Source of the DNA: Rhodopirellula sp. SM50
GTDB taxonomy: Bacteria > Planctomycetota > Planctomycetia > Pirellulales > Pirellulaceae
DNA: 49,226 nucleotides
NCBI RefSeq assembly: GCF_002289565.1
Contig: NZ_NTFY01000047.1
Location: 1-49,226, forward strand
Direction: 5' to 3'
Part shown: positions 22,905 to 32,559 of the stretch, one piece after another
Numbering within the stretch: the stretch's first letter is position 1
Layout: each line of letters begins with the position of its first letter
Notes under the pieces: generated by a model
What the model saw: the letters and a program-made list of their open reading frames with translations, nothing else
Told to the model about the DNA's origin: nothing
Database searches by the model: none
Program-made: the position numbers and the translations under genes

Positions 22905-25484
22905 GTGTTCGATCAAAAGATCGTAATACGACCGTTTCACGTGCAGCCCGACGGCGGGTTCTCGTCCCACGTTCGATTTGCTGCACGCCTAAGCTTGATG
23001 GTCGTCCTATTGTCAGGGTTCGGCTTGCGAGGGGCCGGCGGACAGGGTGTCGTCGCAGCCCCACCGGTGGATGCAACGCAACCAGCGGAACCGACGCCGC
23101 CATCAGAATCTGCGGCGCCGGACGCGCTGGCGAATTGGCAGGCGACCGGATTGCCGTTGATGCAGGCTTATTGCGTCGACTGTCACAATGAAGACGTCCA
23201 GGAAGGCGGCTTGGACCTCAGTCCGTTCGAAACGCTCAGTGACCTGACCACGGCCGAGGTGAAACGGGTGCTCGAGATGGTTAGATTCGGGGCGATGCCG
23301 CCGGAGGACTACGACACGCCGGAGATCGAGGAGCGTAAATCACTGGTCGCGTCGCTCGAGGCGACGATGTATTCGTCGACCTGTGATTTGACGCCGCGTG
23401 CGGGCAAGGTCACCGTTCGCCGGCTCAATCGCAGCGAGTACAACAACACCATCCGCGACCTGTTCGGGCTCGACCTGCGACCGGCCGACCGATTTCCGTC
23501 CGATGAAGTCGGCGCGGGCTTTGACAACAACGGCGACGTGCTTTCGCTAAGCCCGATGTTGATCGAAAAGCTGATCGAAGCGGCGGAGTTCGTTTCGCAG
23601 AACGTGATGGTCGATCCGGCCGACCTGCCCGAACTACGTCTGGAAGTGCCCGGCGACCAGCTGCCGATCTATGGCGATCCGAAGATCGGCCGTTTCAACG
23701 GTCGATTTGTTGACCGCGATAGTTTCGCTTGGATCGATTTGGACGCACCGTTCGACGGCCAATACCGCATCGACGTCCGTGGCGGAACGACGTCCAAGTC
23801 AAACGGCTCGGCCAAGGTTGCGATCTGCGACGAGCAGGGCAAGCTGTTGGCGAGCGACGAGTTGGACTATTACGGTGGCGGTGGCAGTTTTGATTCGATG
23901 CAAGAGACCATCGAATTGCCCCAAGGCAAACATCGGCTGATTTTCGTGCCCGTGTTGGACGATCGAAAGCTGATCGTCGGTGAAACGAAATTTGAATCTG
24001 TCACGGCGATGGATCCGGAACGCGTCAAGTCGATTCTCGCCAAGCGTGGCAAACCGGTCTCGCCAGACGGGGACATCGATTCGGACAGCTATCCATTCAT
24101 GTTTCGTTCGCTTCGCCTGAGCGGTCCGAGAGAGCATCCGCGGGACGCGTATCCGCCGAAACAGTTTCAGATCGTTCGCCACGTCGCACCCAAGAAACGC
24201 GACCGGTATAGCGACGTCACCAAGACAGCAATGAAGAACTTGCAGCCCTTGATGGAACAAGTCTTCCGCGGCCCGGTGACCGAAGACGAGGTGCGGCCCT
24301 ATGCCCAGTTGGTCGAACAGTCCGTCAAGGAAGGTGCATCGTTTCACCGGGGAACGCAGATCGCATTGTCGGCGATTCTGGTCAGTCCGCGATTCTTGTT
24401 CCGCGTCGAGACGCCGCCGCCGAACAGCGAGCCCAATTCCTTCGGCGACATTCCGCTGTCGCCGCATCAGTTGGCGACCCGCCTGTCGTATTTTCTGTGG
24501 AGCAGTACTCCGGATCAAACGCTGTTGGATCAAGCCGATCGCAACGAGTTGGACCTGGATCGGTTAAAAAGTCATGTCGGGCGGATGTTGGCGGATCAAA
24601 AGGCCGATGCATTGGCAACAGACTTTGCCGCCCAGTGGCTGGGATTAAGAAATCTGGCCGAGCACGAAGCCGATGGCGAACGCTTTCCCACGTTTGACCA
24701 GGATTTAAAATCGGCCATGGTGCGTGAAACCGAATTGTTGTTTCTGCACATCCTGCGAAACAACCTGCCGATCAGCGAGTTTCTGACCGCCGATTACACG
24801 TTCGTCAACGGAACCCTGGCCGAGCACTACGGTTTAACGTTTAGCGGTGAACCGTTTGAACAGGTGTCGCTGTCTGACACTCCCCGTCGAGGTTTGCTTT
24901 CCCACGGCAGCGTGTTGACGTTGACCAGTACGCCCAACCGCACCAGCCCGGTATTGCGTGGGAAATGGATTCTCGAAAACGTATTGGGGACCAAAGCCCC
25001 TGATCCACCGGCCGGCGTTCCCGAGCTGGACGATGCGAAAGCGGCCGGCGAAAACGCGACACTGCGCGAACAACTTGAATTACACCGTCAAAGTCCCTCC
25101 TGTGCCTCATGCCACCGAGTGATGGACCAATTGGGGTTCGGATTGGATGACTATGACGCCATCGGCCAGTACCGAACCGAAGAGGGTGGCCAACCGATTG
25201 ACGCCAGCGGTGCGTTGCCGGACGGCCGCTCGTTCAACGGTGGGGCTCAGTTGAGCGGCATGTTGGCCGAGACCGAAGTCGAAGGGCTGGCGCGGACGTT
25301 GGCCGAACGGCTGCTGACCTTTGCGATCGGCCGCGAACTGACCCCGGACGACCGCTGCACGATCGACGAGATTCTCGAACACACGCGCGGCAACCAATTC
25401 CGTCTGGCAGATCTTGTCACCGAAGTGGTGACCAGCCGCCAGTTCCGATTCCAAACTTTCGACGCCGACGCTGCCAACCGGTAG
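22905..25484 (+). CDS. DUF1592-family protein with planctomycete cytochrome domain
   Basis: 859 residues from a GTG at 22905; an ATG at 22998 would still leave the signal segment (LMVVLLSGFGLRGAGG). The domain order matches the large planctomycete family: a cytochrome-type motif CVDCH at 90-94; DUF1587 with VRRLNRSEYNNTIRDLFGLD; a beta-rich middle part (carbohydrate-binding-like); DUF1595; DUF1592 with LATRLSYFLWSSTPDQTLLD; DUF1588 with a second CxxCH (SCASCHRVMDQLGFGLDDYD); and a C-terminal DUF1585 part (AERLLTFAIGREL). The protein is exported; the enzyme activity is unknown, but covalent haem c is likely. The DUF1552 gene follows after 26 bp, the usual partner, so they are a two-gene operon. 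Confidence 0.92.
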   Translation: MFDQKIVIRPFHVQPDGGFSSHVRFAARLSLMVVLLSGFGLRGAGGQGVVAAPPVDATQPAEPTPPSESAAPDALANWQATGLPLMQAYCVDCHNEDVQEGGLDLSPFETLSDLTTAEVKRVLEMVRFGAMPPEDYDTPEIEERKSLVASLEATMYSSTCDLTPRAGKVTVRRLNRSEYNNTIRDLFGLDLRPADRFPSDEVGAGFDNNGDVLSLSPMLIEKLIEAAEFVSQNVMVDPADLPELRLEVPGDQLPIYGDPKIGRFNGRFVDRDSFAWIDLDAPFDGQYRIDVRGGTTSKSNGSAKVAICDEQGKLLASDELDYYGGGGSFDSMQETIELPQGKHRLIFVPVLDDRKLIVGETKFESVTAMDPERVKSILAKRGKPVSPDGDIDSDSYPFMFRSLRLSGPREHPRDAYPPKQFQIVRHVAPKKRDRYSDVTKTAMKNLQPLMEQVFRGPVTEDEVRPYAQLVEQSVKEGASFHRGTQIALSAILVSPRFLFRVETPPPNSEPNSFGDIPLSPHQLATRLSYFLWSSTPDQTLLDQADRNELDLDRLKSHVGRMLADQKADALATDFAAQWLGLRNLAEHEADGERFPTFDQDLKSAMVRETELLFLHILRNNLPISEFLTADYTFVNGTLAEHYGLTFSGEPFEQVSLSDTPRRGLLSHGSVLTLTSTPNRTSPVLRGKWILENVLGTKAPDPPAGVPELDDAKAAGENATLREQLELHRQSPSCASCHRVMDQLGFGLDDYDAIGQYRTEEGGQPIDASGALPDGRSFNGGAQLSGMLAETEVEGLARTLAERLLTFAIGRELTPDDRCTIDEILEHTRGNQFRLADLVTEVVTSRQFRFQTFDADAANR

Positions 25485-25510
25485 CGAATCCATCAACAGA
25501 GGACCGAACG

Positions 25511-26872
25511 ATGAAGTCGACACCACAAATGATTCAGCGCAAGAAGGTCGATCGCCGAACTGTCCTGCGAGGATCGGCGGCCGTCCTGGGCCTGCCCTTG
25601 CTGGAGGCGATGACGCCGATGGCACGCAGCGCGTTCGCGTCGCCCGATTCGATGCCGCGGCCGGTTCGGATGGCCTGCATCTTCGTGCCCAACGGCGTGA
25701 TCATGCCGCAGTGGAAACCGGTCGTCGGTCCGTCCGGTGAGCCGACCGATTGGGAATGCAGCGAGACCCTGCAGCCGCTTGTGCCGTTGAAGCACAAGCT
25801 GAACGTGATCTCCAATCTGACGCACGACAACGGGCGCGGCTACAAAGATGGAGCCGGCGACCACGCCCGCTGTGGTGCAACGTTTTTGACCGCCGCACGT
25901 CCGCTGAAAACCAGCGGCAACATCCGCTTGGGTGTCTCGGTCGACCAGATCGCCGCGGCACAATTGGCCGGTCAAACCCGTCTGCCCTCGATCGAACTCG
26001 GACTCGAAGGCAGCCGCAACGCCGGCAGTTGTGACTCCGGTTACAGCTGCGCGTACAGCAGCAACATTTCCTGGCGAAATGAAACGCAACCGATGCCCAA
26101 GGAGACGATTCCACGGCTGGCATTCGAGCGGATGTTCGGCAGCGGTGACTTGGCCGAGCGGCGGGAATCCAACCGGATCCGCAAGAGTGTGCTCGATGTC
26201 GTTCGTGGCGACGCCCAACGGCTGATGAAGCAACTCGGCCGGTCCGACTTGCGCAAGATGGACGAGTATTTCACGGGGGTTCGGGAGATCGAACAGCGGA
26301 TCGAACGCACCGAGCAAGAAGACGCCGCGGCGCTGCCGGACATCGAGATCCCTTTCGGCCGCGTCGAATCGTTCCGCGAACACTCCCGGCTGATGTTCGA
26401 TCTGATGGTCCTGGCGTTTCAAACCGACACCACCCGGGTTGCAACGCTGATGTTGGACAACGCCGGAGGCAACCGACGCTACACCGAGATCGGTGTCAGC
26501 GACGGGCACCACGGCATGAGCCACCACCGAGACAAGCCGGATCTGGTCGAGAATCTTCGTAAGATCGATCGCTATCTGGTCGAGCAATACGCTTATTTCC
26601 TGGAAAAGCTGGAATCCACCCAGGACGCCGGCGGCTCGCTGTTGGACCAATCGATGGTGCTCTACGGCAGCGGCATCAGCGACGGCAACCGGCACCGGCA
26701 CGAAGATTTGCCGATCGTGCTGGCCGGCAGCGCGGCCGGACAGATTGAAACGGGGCGTTACGTCGATGCCGGGAAAGAATGCCCGATGGCGAATCTGTTC
26801 CTGACCATGCTGGACCTGATGGGCACGCCGGCCGATTCGATCGGGGACAGCACCGGCCGCATGACGATCTAG
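25511..26872 (+). CDS. DUF1552-family Tat-exported protein
   Basis: 453 residues. The N-terminus (VDRRTVLRGSAAVLGLPLLE) is a twin-arginine-like signal. The mature protein belongs to DUF1552, whose fold is related to DUF1501 and the alkaline phosphatase/sulfatase superfamily in proposed analyses. Recognisable segments are PVRMACIFVPNGVIMPQWKP and the C-terminal region SLLDQSMVLYGSGISDGNRH then RHEDLPIVLAGSA. It is always found beside DUF1592 proteins in planctomycetes, and here it is 26 bp downstream of one, so the two products probably act together outside the cytoplasm. Substrate unknown. The gene ends about 28 bp before repeat copy B. Confidence 0.9.
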   Translation: MKSTPQMIQRKKVDRRTVLRGSAAVLGLPLLEAMTPMARSAFASPDSMPRPVRMACIFVPNGVIMPQWKPVVGPSGEPTDWECSETLQPLVPLKHKLNVISNLTHDNGRGYKDGAGDHARCGATFLTAARPLKTSGNIRLGVSVDQIAAAQLAGQTRLPSIELGLEGSRNAGSCDSGYSCAYSSNISWRNETQPMPKETIPRLAFERMFGSGDLAERRESNRIRKSVLDVVRGDAQRLMKQLGRSDLRKMDEYFTGVREIEQRIERTEQEDAAALPDIEIPFGRVESFREHSRLMFDLMVLAFQTDTTRVATLMLDNAGGNRRYTEIGVSDGHHGMSHHRDKPDLVENLRKIDRYLVEQYAYFLEKLESTQDAGGSLLDQSMVLYGSGISDGNRHRHEDLPIVLAGSAAGQIETGRYVDAGKECPMANLFLTMLDLMGTPADSIGDSTGRMTI

Positions 26873-26899
26873 TGCTTCAACCACATTTAATTTCGGGGT

Positions 26900-27061
26900 A
26901 GCACTCCAGCAAGCTTACCGGGCTATCCATCGCAAATAACACCCACGGATAGCAGCGCGAACCCACGGATGACAGGGTGCAAAATATCCGTGGGTTCGCG
27001 CTGCCATCCGTGGGCCCAGTAATCGTTTCATCGTTCCGCAAGTTACGGCCTGACCCCTTTT
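26900..27061 (-). repeat. Dispersed palindromic repeat 'CCCACGGAT', copy B
   Basis: Reverse-orientation copy of the element at 4550-4710, here running from GCACTCCAGCAAGCTTACCG to AGTTACGGCCTGACCCCTTT. The inner hairpin is the same (CACGGATAGCAGCGCGAACC ... GGTTCGCGCTGCCATCCGTG). Read on the minus strand, the edge is AAAAGGGGTCAGG, a better match than copy A to REP/RAYT-associated edges. The remaining 27062-27233 holds a small AT-richer hairpin (CAGATTTCAATTCTG) and no gene. Confidence 0.8.
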
Positions 27062-27233
27062 CCGCTCGACCAACGCAACCCAGATTTCAATTCTGGACAG
27101 GGCGCGAGGCCAGGGGGCACGCCATAGTAAGATTTAAGGGCAGTAGGCGGAATACTTAATATTTCCGTCAGCGTGGCCGACCAGACTACCAGGGGGATGC
27201 TTTCTTTTCCGCGCCTTTTGGTACGCCCGTCTC

Positions 27234-29675
27234 ATGAAACGAACGACGCTCGCCGCACTGTGCTGTCTCGGGTTGAGCCTGGAGACGTGGTCTGTCGGAC
27301 AGGAACCAGCCGCCGGGCGACTCGGTTTGGTGGCCATCGGGCAATTGGCCGAGGACGGTCAATCACCGCCTGCCGAACTGGTGCCGGCGACGGTGGAGCC
27401 GCTGACCGACGACGGACAGGACGCCGGGAAATCAGACAACGCCAACGCTGCCGACCCCGCGTCACCGGCCGAAGAGGAGCCGGCTGCCGAGGATCCGCAA
27501 TCGCTGGCCGACACGCTCGGCTTTGATCTCTCCGCACTGGAAGACTTTGCCGAGCAACCGCTGTTGGTTCCCGTCGAGGCGCCGGCAACGCTGGCGACGC
27601 TGGACACGATCGACGAAATCGCGCCCGTCTCGATCGGTGGCGGCATCCCGGCGATTTCTCGAATCACCCCGGCCGCGGTCACCCGTATCGGTGCCCCGAC
27701 GATTTGGTCCTCCGGGGCACGCAACCTGGATGAATTGCTGGATATTCTGGTGCCCAATTTCCAGCATGTTCATCAAGTGGCCACCGGTCCCAAGATGGGC
27801 ATGCGGGGCATCATCAGCGACCGCGACGACAAGATTCTGTTGAAAGTCAACGGCCGGATCATGAACAACCGGGGAGAGTCCGGTGCGTACCACGAGCGTG
27901 ACCTGCCGCTGCTCGGCGATCTTCACCTTGTCGACGTTCTACGGGGTCCCGGCGGAGCGACCGACGGTCCGGGTGCCATCGCCGGTGTGATCAACTTGCA
28001 AACGCACACCGGTCTGACATTCCAGGGACTCGACGCCACGGTCCGGCAAGGCTTCATCGACGAATTCACGGCGACCGAGTTGCGCTACGGCCGCAAGTTC
28101 GACGAGGACTCCGGCGTGTTCGTCTACTACGGCATCGCCACCCAGGATGGCGCGGATCCATCCGATGCGCCGCTGGTCTTCGGAAGCAGCTTCACCGCCA
28201 GAGACAACATCCCGGTCACTGCGGGCCAGCCGGTGACGTTCCCGCTCCAGGACGACGGCCGCGGGTACCGTTCCAAGCCGAAACACAAATTGCACGCGCA
28301 AGTGACCGACGGCAATCTCAACGCTTGGGTCCGCTACACGCGTGGCGGCCAACAAATCGATCCCGATCGCCGTGACGTCGCCCTCGCGCCGGCGGGAGAG
28401 GCAAGTCCCGGAGACAGTTTTGACGACTTGCTCACGTCCCAAGCCGGCTATCAACAACTGACGTTTGCCGGCAAGTACTTGTTTGAGTGCACCGACAATC
28501 TGAATATCGAGTGGATGGCGAGTTGGGATTTGTTCGATTTCGAACGCTTCACCCCGCAAGACGGCATCATCACCAACCGGGAAGACGAGTTTTACACGCG
28601 TCTGTTGGCCCGCTGGACGCCCAACGAGCGGCACACCCTGGCGTTCGGCACCGCGCTGTCCTACGAGTGGTTTGGGTTGCCGAGTCCCGGGTATCCCGGA
28701 TTGCCGGCCAACGTCGAAGGCGTCCCTGCCCCCATCGAAGGCCCATGGGAAACAGATACGTTTTCGTTGATGGGTGAATACGTGCTGCGTTTCAACGAAC
28801 GTTGGACCGCCTTCGCCGGGCTCCGCAGCGACAAACACTCGTACAGTGAGTGGTTGCTCTCGCCACGGACGGCATTGGTCTTCGCACCCAACGAACAAGA
28901 TACATACAAAGCGATCTGGTCGGTGGCCAACCGACGTGCAACCGATGGCGACCTGAGGCGGCAGTTCGTCGAAACAGGAACCTTTAGTGAGGCGGAAGAA
29001 AACGAGAGTGCCGAGTTCCGTTACGAGCGACGGCCCTGCGATCACCTTTACTTCGGCGCCAGCGGCTTCTACCAGTACTACACCGCAATCGGGTTCAATC
29101 CCACGCCGACCGTACGACGGCAGACGGTGTTGGGTAAATTCAAGATGGCCGGTTTGGAACTGGAATCGTCTTACCGGACCGACTGCCACCAATGGTCGCT
29201 CTCGCACTCCTACACCCAGCTGATCGACGGGTTTCTGCCGGACATCACGCGGAACCAAGGCATTAGCGCCGAACCGTATGGCTTCGGCAGCGATCTGGTG
29301 AGTTGGTCGCCCCATCTGACGAAGCTCTACGCCAACCGAGACTGGAATCCACTTTGGAGCACCAGCGGTTCACTGCGTGCGTACTGGGGTTTCCCCGGCG
29401 ACGAAGACTTGGCCAACTACAACGCCAGCTTGCCCGCCCCCAACGGATTTTTGCCGCTGGCCGATCCGGGTTTCAAGAAATCCTTCCGCGGCAGCTACTT
29501 TCTCGATTTCGGCATCCAACGCAAGATCTGCTGTGGTCAAGGCCGGATGCGGTTGGACTTCTACAACGTGCTCGGCTGGATCGACAAAGATTTAAACAAA
29601 CGCAATGTGCTGCGACGAGCCTATTATCGTTCGGAGGCGGCGGCGATCGCGTTGACGGTTCAGCGAACGTTTTAG
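27234..29675 (+). CDS. TonB-dependent outer-membrane receptor
   Basis: 813 residues. Signal peptide MKRTTLAALCCLGLSLETWS, then an Ala/Pro/Glu-rich linker of about 100 residues, a plug domain from about 160 (SGARNLDELLDILVPNFQHV, later DVLRGPGGATDGPGAIAGVI), and a 22-strand-type barrel with alternating aromatic strands. The last residue is Phe (VQRTF), the usual beta-barrel assembly signal. Such receptors take up siderophores, cobalamin, sugars or other large ligands using the proton motive force. No TonB, ExbB or ExbD gene is in the window. It heads a plus-strand run with a YfiR-like protein (186 bp later) and signalling genes, which suggests it may sense or import the ligand controlling that system. 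Ligand unknown. Confidence 0.9.
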   Translation: MKRTTLAALCCLGLSLETWSVGQEPAAGRLGLVAIGQLAEDGQSPPAELVPATVEPLTDDGQDAGKSDNANAADPASPAEEEPAAEDPQSLADTLGFDLSALEDFAEQPLLVPVEAPATLATLDTIDEIAPVSIGGGIPAISRITPAAVTRIGAPTIWSSGARNLDELLDILVPNFQHVHQVATGPKMGMRGIISDRDDKILLKVNGRIMNNRGESGAYHERDLPLLGDLHLVDVLRGPGGATDGPGAIAGVINLQTHTGLTFQGLDATVRQGFIDEFTATELRYGRKFDEDSGVFVYYGIATQDGADPSDAPLVFGSSFTARDNIPVTAGQPVTFPLQDDGRGYRSKPKHKLHAQVTDGNLNAWVRYTRGGQQIDPDRRDVALAPAGEASPGDSFDDLLTSQAGYQQLTFAGKYLFECTDNLNIEWMASWDLFDFERFTPQDGIITNREDEFYTRLLARWTPNERHTLAFGTALSYEWFGLPSPGYPGLPANVEGVPAPIEGPWETDTFSLMGEYVLRFNERWTAFAGLRSDKHSYSEWLLSPRTALVFAPNEQDTYKAIWSVANRRATDGDLRRQFVETGTFSEAEENESAEFRYERRPCDHLYFGASGFYQYYTAIGFNPTPTVRRQTVLGKFKMAGLELESSYRTDCHQWSLSHSYTQLIDGFLPDITRNQGISAEPYGFGSDLVSWSPHLTKLYANRDWNPLWSTSGSLRAYWGFPGDEDLANYNASLPAPNGFLPLADPGFKKSFRGSYFLDFGIQRKICCGQGRMRLDFYNVLGWIDKDLNKRNVLRRAYYRSEAAAIALTVQRTF

Positions 29676-29861
29676 CGGGTGATCCATCACACCTCGGTCT
29701 CAGAATTCTTGCCCGGCCGGTTCACAATGACTAAGTTGAATAGCATGAACACGCTCCGGGGCCGGTGGGCTCGCGTCCATCGGCTGATTCAATCCACACG
29801 CCGCGGTGGTGCCGGATCCCGTTTGGAAAGGCGGACGCCACAAAGGTCCGCGAGGCTGCAC

Positions 29862-30506
29862 ATGCGCCGTTCACTTTCATTGCTTTGCGTCTTGATCACC
29901 TGTGGATTGCTGATCGATGCACGCACCCTCGACGCCCAACAGCCGGCGCCGCAGAACGAATACGACATCAAAGCCGGTTGGTTTTATTTCTTGGGCGGAT
30001 TGATTCAATGGCCGAAGGAGCCGTTTAAGGGAGCCGACAAAGATTTTGTGATCGGTGTGCTGGGAAACAATCCGTTCGGAGCCTACATCCGCCCGGATGG
30101 AAATGGAGCATCGATCCATTCGACGAGAATCACGACCGATACGATTCAGCGCAAGTCGATCAAAGTCATCCAGTACAGCTCGGTCGCTGAGTTTCAAAAC
30201 AGCTACAGTCCGTGTCACATTTTATTTATCTCACGTTCTTCCGCGCCCGGGGTTATCGGGGAAACAGTACAGGCACGGGTCGAGGCGGCCTTGCAGAAAA
30301 CCAGGGGGCAACCGGTGGTCCTGGTCGGAGAGGCGGAAAACGAGGCAGAATCGTTGGCCTACGCTAAATCTGGGATCATCATCTGTTACTGGAACGATCT
30401 CCAAGAAAAGCGTGTCAAGATGGTCGTCAACGACACCCTTGCCAAACGTGGACAGCTAAAGGTTCTTTCCCCCCTGTTACGCTTAAGAATTGTCACCGTG
30501 CTTTAA
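29862..30506 (+). CDS. YfiR-like periplasmic regulator (DUF4154)
   Basis: 214 residues from the ATG at 29862 (GAGG just upstream); this start puts the signal peptide (RRSLSLLCVLITCGLLIDAR) at the N-terminus, while the open frame upstream is not signal-like. The mature protein matches the YfiR/DUF4154 fold: NEYDIKAGWFYFLGGLIQWP near the start, the CHILFISRSS segment, and the C-terminal KMVVNDTLAKRGQLKVLSPL. In Pseudomonas, YfiR is the periplasmic repressor of the diguanylate cyclase YfiN and is redox-sensitive through cysteines; two cysteines (C118, C175) remain here. A CHASE8-like histidine kinase gene begins 24 bp downstream and is the probable partner in place of YfiN. Confidence 0.85.
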   Translation: MRRSLSLLCVLITCGLLIDARTLDAQQPAPQNEYDIKAGWFYFLGGLIQWPKEPFKGADKDFVIGVLGNNPFGAYIRPDGNGASIHSTRITTDTIQRKSIKVIQYSSVAEFQNSYSPCHILFISRSSAPGVIGETVQARVEAALQKTRGQPVVLVGEAENEAESLAYAKSGIIICYWNDLQEKRVKMVVNDTLAKRGQLKVLSPLLRLRIVTVL

Positions 30507-30530
30507 GACATTCAATCGGGACCTCTCAGC

Positions 30531-32057
30531 ATGCGACCGCTACGCGACCTGTCGATTCGAGTCAAATTAACAGGTTCGTTGGTTGCCGTCGTCAGCATCG
30601 TGTTGTTGTTGTCGACCGTCGCGGGACTGATCGAGCAACATCGGTCGGCCAAGACCGCCATGATGAATCAGTTTTCCGTGTTGGCCGATGCGTTGGGTGA
30701 CGCCAGCATCACGCCATTGGTCTTCGACGACGTTGACACGGGGGCGGAAGTCTTGGCGTCGGCGCGTCTGGAACCCAATATCCTCTTCGTGCAAACCTTC
30801 GACGCCAATGGCAACCGATTCGCGTCCTACCAAGCCCCTGACTTCGCGTCACAAGAAGTGGTACTGCCGCCCGGTGAAGATCAATTCTTTTTCGAAGGTG
30901 AGTTCCTACACGTGTCGAAATCGATTGACCAGGACGGCGCGACGATGGGAAGGATCTATTTGCGGGCGAGCATGAAAGACCTGTACGCGACGACGCGTCA
31001 CAAGATCTTCCTCGCGACGCTCTCGCTGTTGATCTGTCTGTTTATCGCGATCCTGCTCGGCTCACTGCTGCAGCGCGAGATCGCCAGACCGATCCTGGAA
31101 TTGGCCGCTGCGACCAAGAAGGTTTCTGGCGAAGGGGATTTTTCCGCTCGCGTGCACAGCAATGCCGGTGATGAAATCGGCGTGCTTTGCGACGGCTTCA
31201 ACACCATGCTCGATCAAATTCAACAACGTGATCGAGAGTTGGAGAAACATCGTGCGCACTTGGAGGAATTGGTGCGAGAGCGAACCAGTCGTCTGGAAGC
31301 CCAGACGGAGGAATTGACCGAATCCAACGCCCAACTGGAACGCAGCAATCAAGAACTCGATGATTTTGCCTACATCGTCTCGCACGATTTGAAGGAACCA
31401 TTGCGCGGGATCTCACGTTACTCCTCGTTTATCGCCGAAGATTATGCCGGGAAGTTAGACGAGGCCGGCCACGAAAAACTGGAGACGCTGCAACGGTTGT
31501 GTTTGCGTCAGGAAAACCTGATCGATTCGCTCCTGCATTATTCCCGTGTCGGTCGCGCCGAACTGGCGATCGCTCCGACCGACCTGAACGACGTCATCGA
31601 ACAAGTTCTCGACATGATGCATATTACTTTAGAGGAACAGGGCATCGAGGTGCGCGTACCGCGACATCTGCCGACCGTGGCCTGTGACTCGGTCCGAATC
31701 GTTGAAGTTTTTCGCAATCTGATCACCAATGCGGTAAAGTACAATGACAAGGCGGAGAAGTGGATCGAAATCGGCTTTCAGCAACATGGCGAGTCCGGCG
31801 GAAACGATCTGAACCCAACCGGATTCGTCTTTTATGTCCGTGACAACGGAATCGGCATCCGAGAAAAGCACCAGGAGTCCGTCTTTCGAATTTTCAAACG
31901 GCTTCACGCCCGGGACAAGTACGGCGGCGGAACCGGCGCGGGACTGACGTTTGTGAAGAAAATTGTGGAGCGACATGGTGGTAAAATCTGGCTGGAATCG
32001 ACGTACGGTGAAGGCACCACGTTTTATTTCACGCTCGAAAAAGGAATCGTCGCGTGA
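30531..32057 (+). CDS. CHASE8-like/HAMP sensor histidine kinase
   Basis: 508 residues. TM1 at about 12-34, a periplasmic sensor of about 120 residues whose pattern (MMNQFSVLADALGDASITPL, then VQTFDANGNRFASY) resembles the CHASE8 domain of YfiN, TM2 at about 158-180, HAMP (about 180-235) and a coiled coil. HisKA has the phospho-acceptor H285 in YIVSHDLKEPLRGISRYSS. The ATPase domain has FRNLITNAVKYND (N box), DNGIGI (G1) and GGGTGAGLTF (G2). The kinase core is of the phytochrome-like type that usually pairs with Rcp1-type response regulators, and exactly such a regulator follows 46 bp downstream. It sits in the inner membrane. Its input is likely controlled by the YfiR-like protein encoded just upstream. 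Confidence 0.9.
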   Translation: MRPLRDLSIRVKLTGSLVAVVSIVLLLSTVAGLIEQHRSAKTAMMNQFSVLADALGDASITPLVFDDVDTGAEVLASARLEPNILFVQTFDANGNRFASYQAPDFASQEVVLPPGEDQFFFEGEFLHVSKSIDQDGATMGRIYLRASMKDLYATTRHKIFLATLSLLICLFIAILLGSLLQREIARPILELAAATKKVSGEGDFSARVHSNAGDEIGVLCDGFNTMLDQIQQRDRELEKHRAHLEELVRERTSRLEAQTEELTESNAQLERSNQELDDFAYIVSHDLKEPLRGISRYSSFIAEDYAGKLDEAGHEKLETLQRLCLRQENLIDSLLHYSRVGRAELAIAPTDLNDVIEQVLDMMHITLEEQGIEVRVPRHLPTVACDSVRIVEVFRNLITNAVKYNDKAEKWIEIGFQQHGESGGNDLNPTGFVFYVRDNGIGIREKHQESVFRIFKRLHARDKYGGGTGAGLTFVKKIVERHGGKIWLESTYGEGTTFYFTLEKGIVA

Positions 32058-32103
32058 GTGGAACCGATTATGCAAAACCCGATGTAGAGGAGACGCGTGA
32101 CTG

Positions 32104-32556
32104 ATGGTCGACTGGAGCAATCAACCGATCCTGATCGTCGAAGATAGTCCGGAGGACTTCGAAGCGACCGTCCGCGCCCTGAAGTCCTCGGGGCTTCGCA
32201 ACTCACTGTATCGATGTAGCGACGGTGACGAGGCACTCGACTACCTGCACCGCCGTGGCGATTACGCGTCGCCGGACAGCGCGCCGCGCCCGGGGATCAT
32301 CCTGCTGGACCTGAATCTGCCCGGGACCGATGGTCGCGAAGTGCTCGAAGAGATCAAGCAAGATTCCGAGTTGAAAAAGATCCCCGTGGTCGTGCTGACG
32401 ACGTCGACCGACGAACGGGACATCGAAGCCTGTTATGAGTTCGGGGCCAATAGCTACATCCAGAAGCCGGTGGATTTGGCCGGATTCGTCAACGCGATTC
32501 AGCGGCTGAAAGATTACTGGTTTCAAATCGTGGTGTTCCCCAAGACCGACGACTGA
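32104..32556 (+). CDS. Rcp1-type single-domain response regulator
   Basis: 150 residues, only a receiver domain. The phospho-acceptor is D69 in [18 protein letters not shown], with the acidic pocket at E13-D14, the conserved Thr/Ser in VVVLTTSTD and the Lys in YIQKP. A long alpha4-side insert and the C-terminal YWFQIVVFP are typical of the Rcp1 family, which are cognate partners of phytochrome-like kinases. No output domain, so it signals by protein-protein contact. It is only 3 bp upstream of the hybrid kinase gene, so it may pass phosphate between the sensor kinase and the hybrid kinase. Cytoplasmic. Confidence 0.93.
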   Translation: MVDWSNQPILIVEDSPEDFEATVRALKSSGLRNSLYRCSDGDEALDYLHRRGDYASPDSAPRPGIILLDLNLPGTDGREVLEEIKQDSELKKIPVVVLTTSTDERDIEACYEFGANSYIQKPVDLAGFVNAIQRLKDYWFQIVVFPKTDD

Positions 32557-32559
32557 GAA

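Noticed and set aside
25493..26884. 463-residue open frame on the minus strand
   Set aside because: Antisense shadow of the DUF1552 gene without family motifs.
27062..27233. Cobalamin riboswitch upstream of the TonB receptor
   Set aside because: No B12-box-like core or the expected multi-stem pattern was found; only one small hairpin is present.
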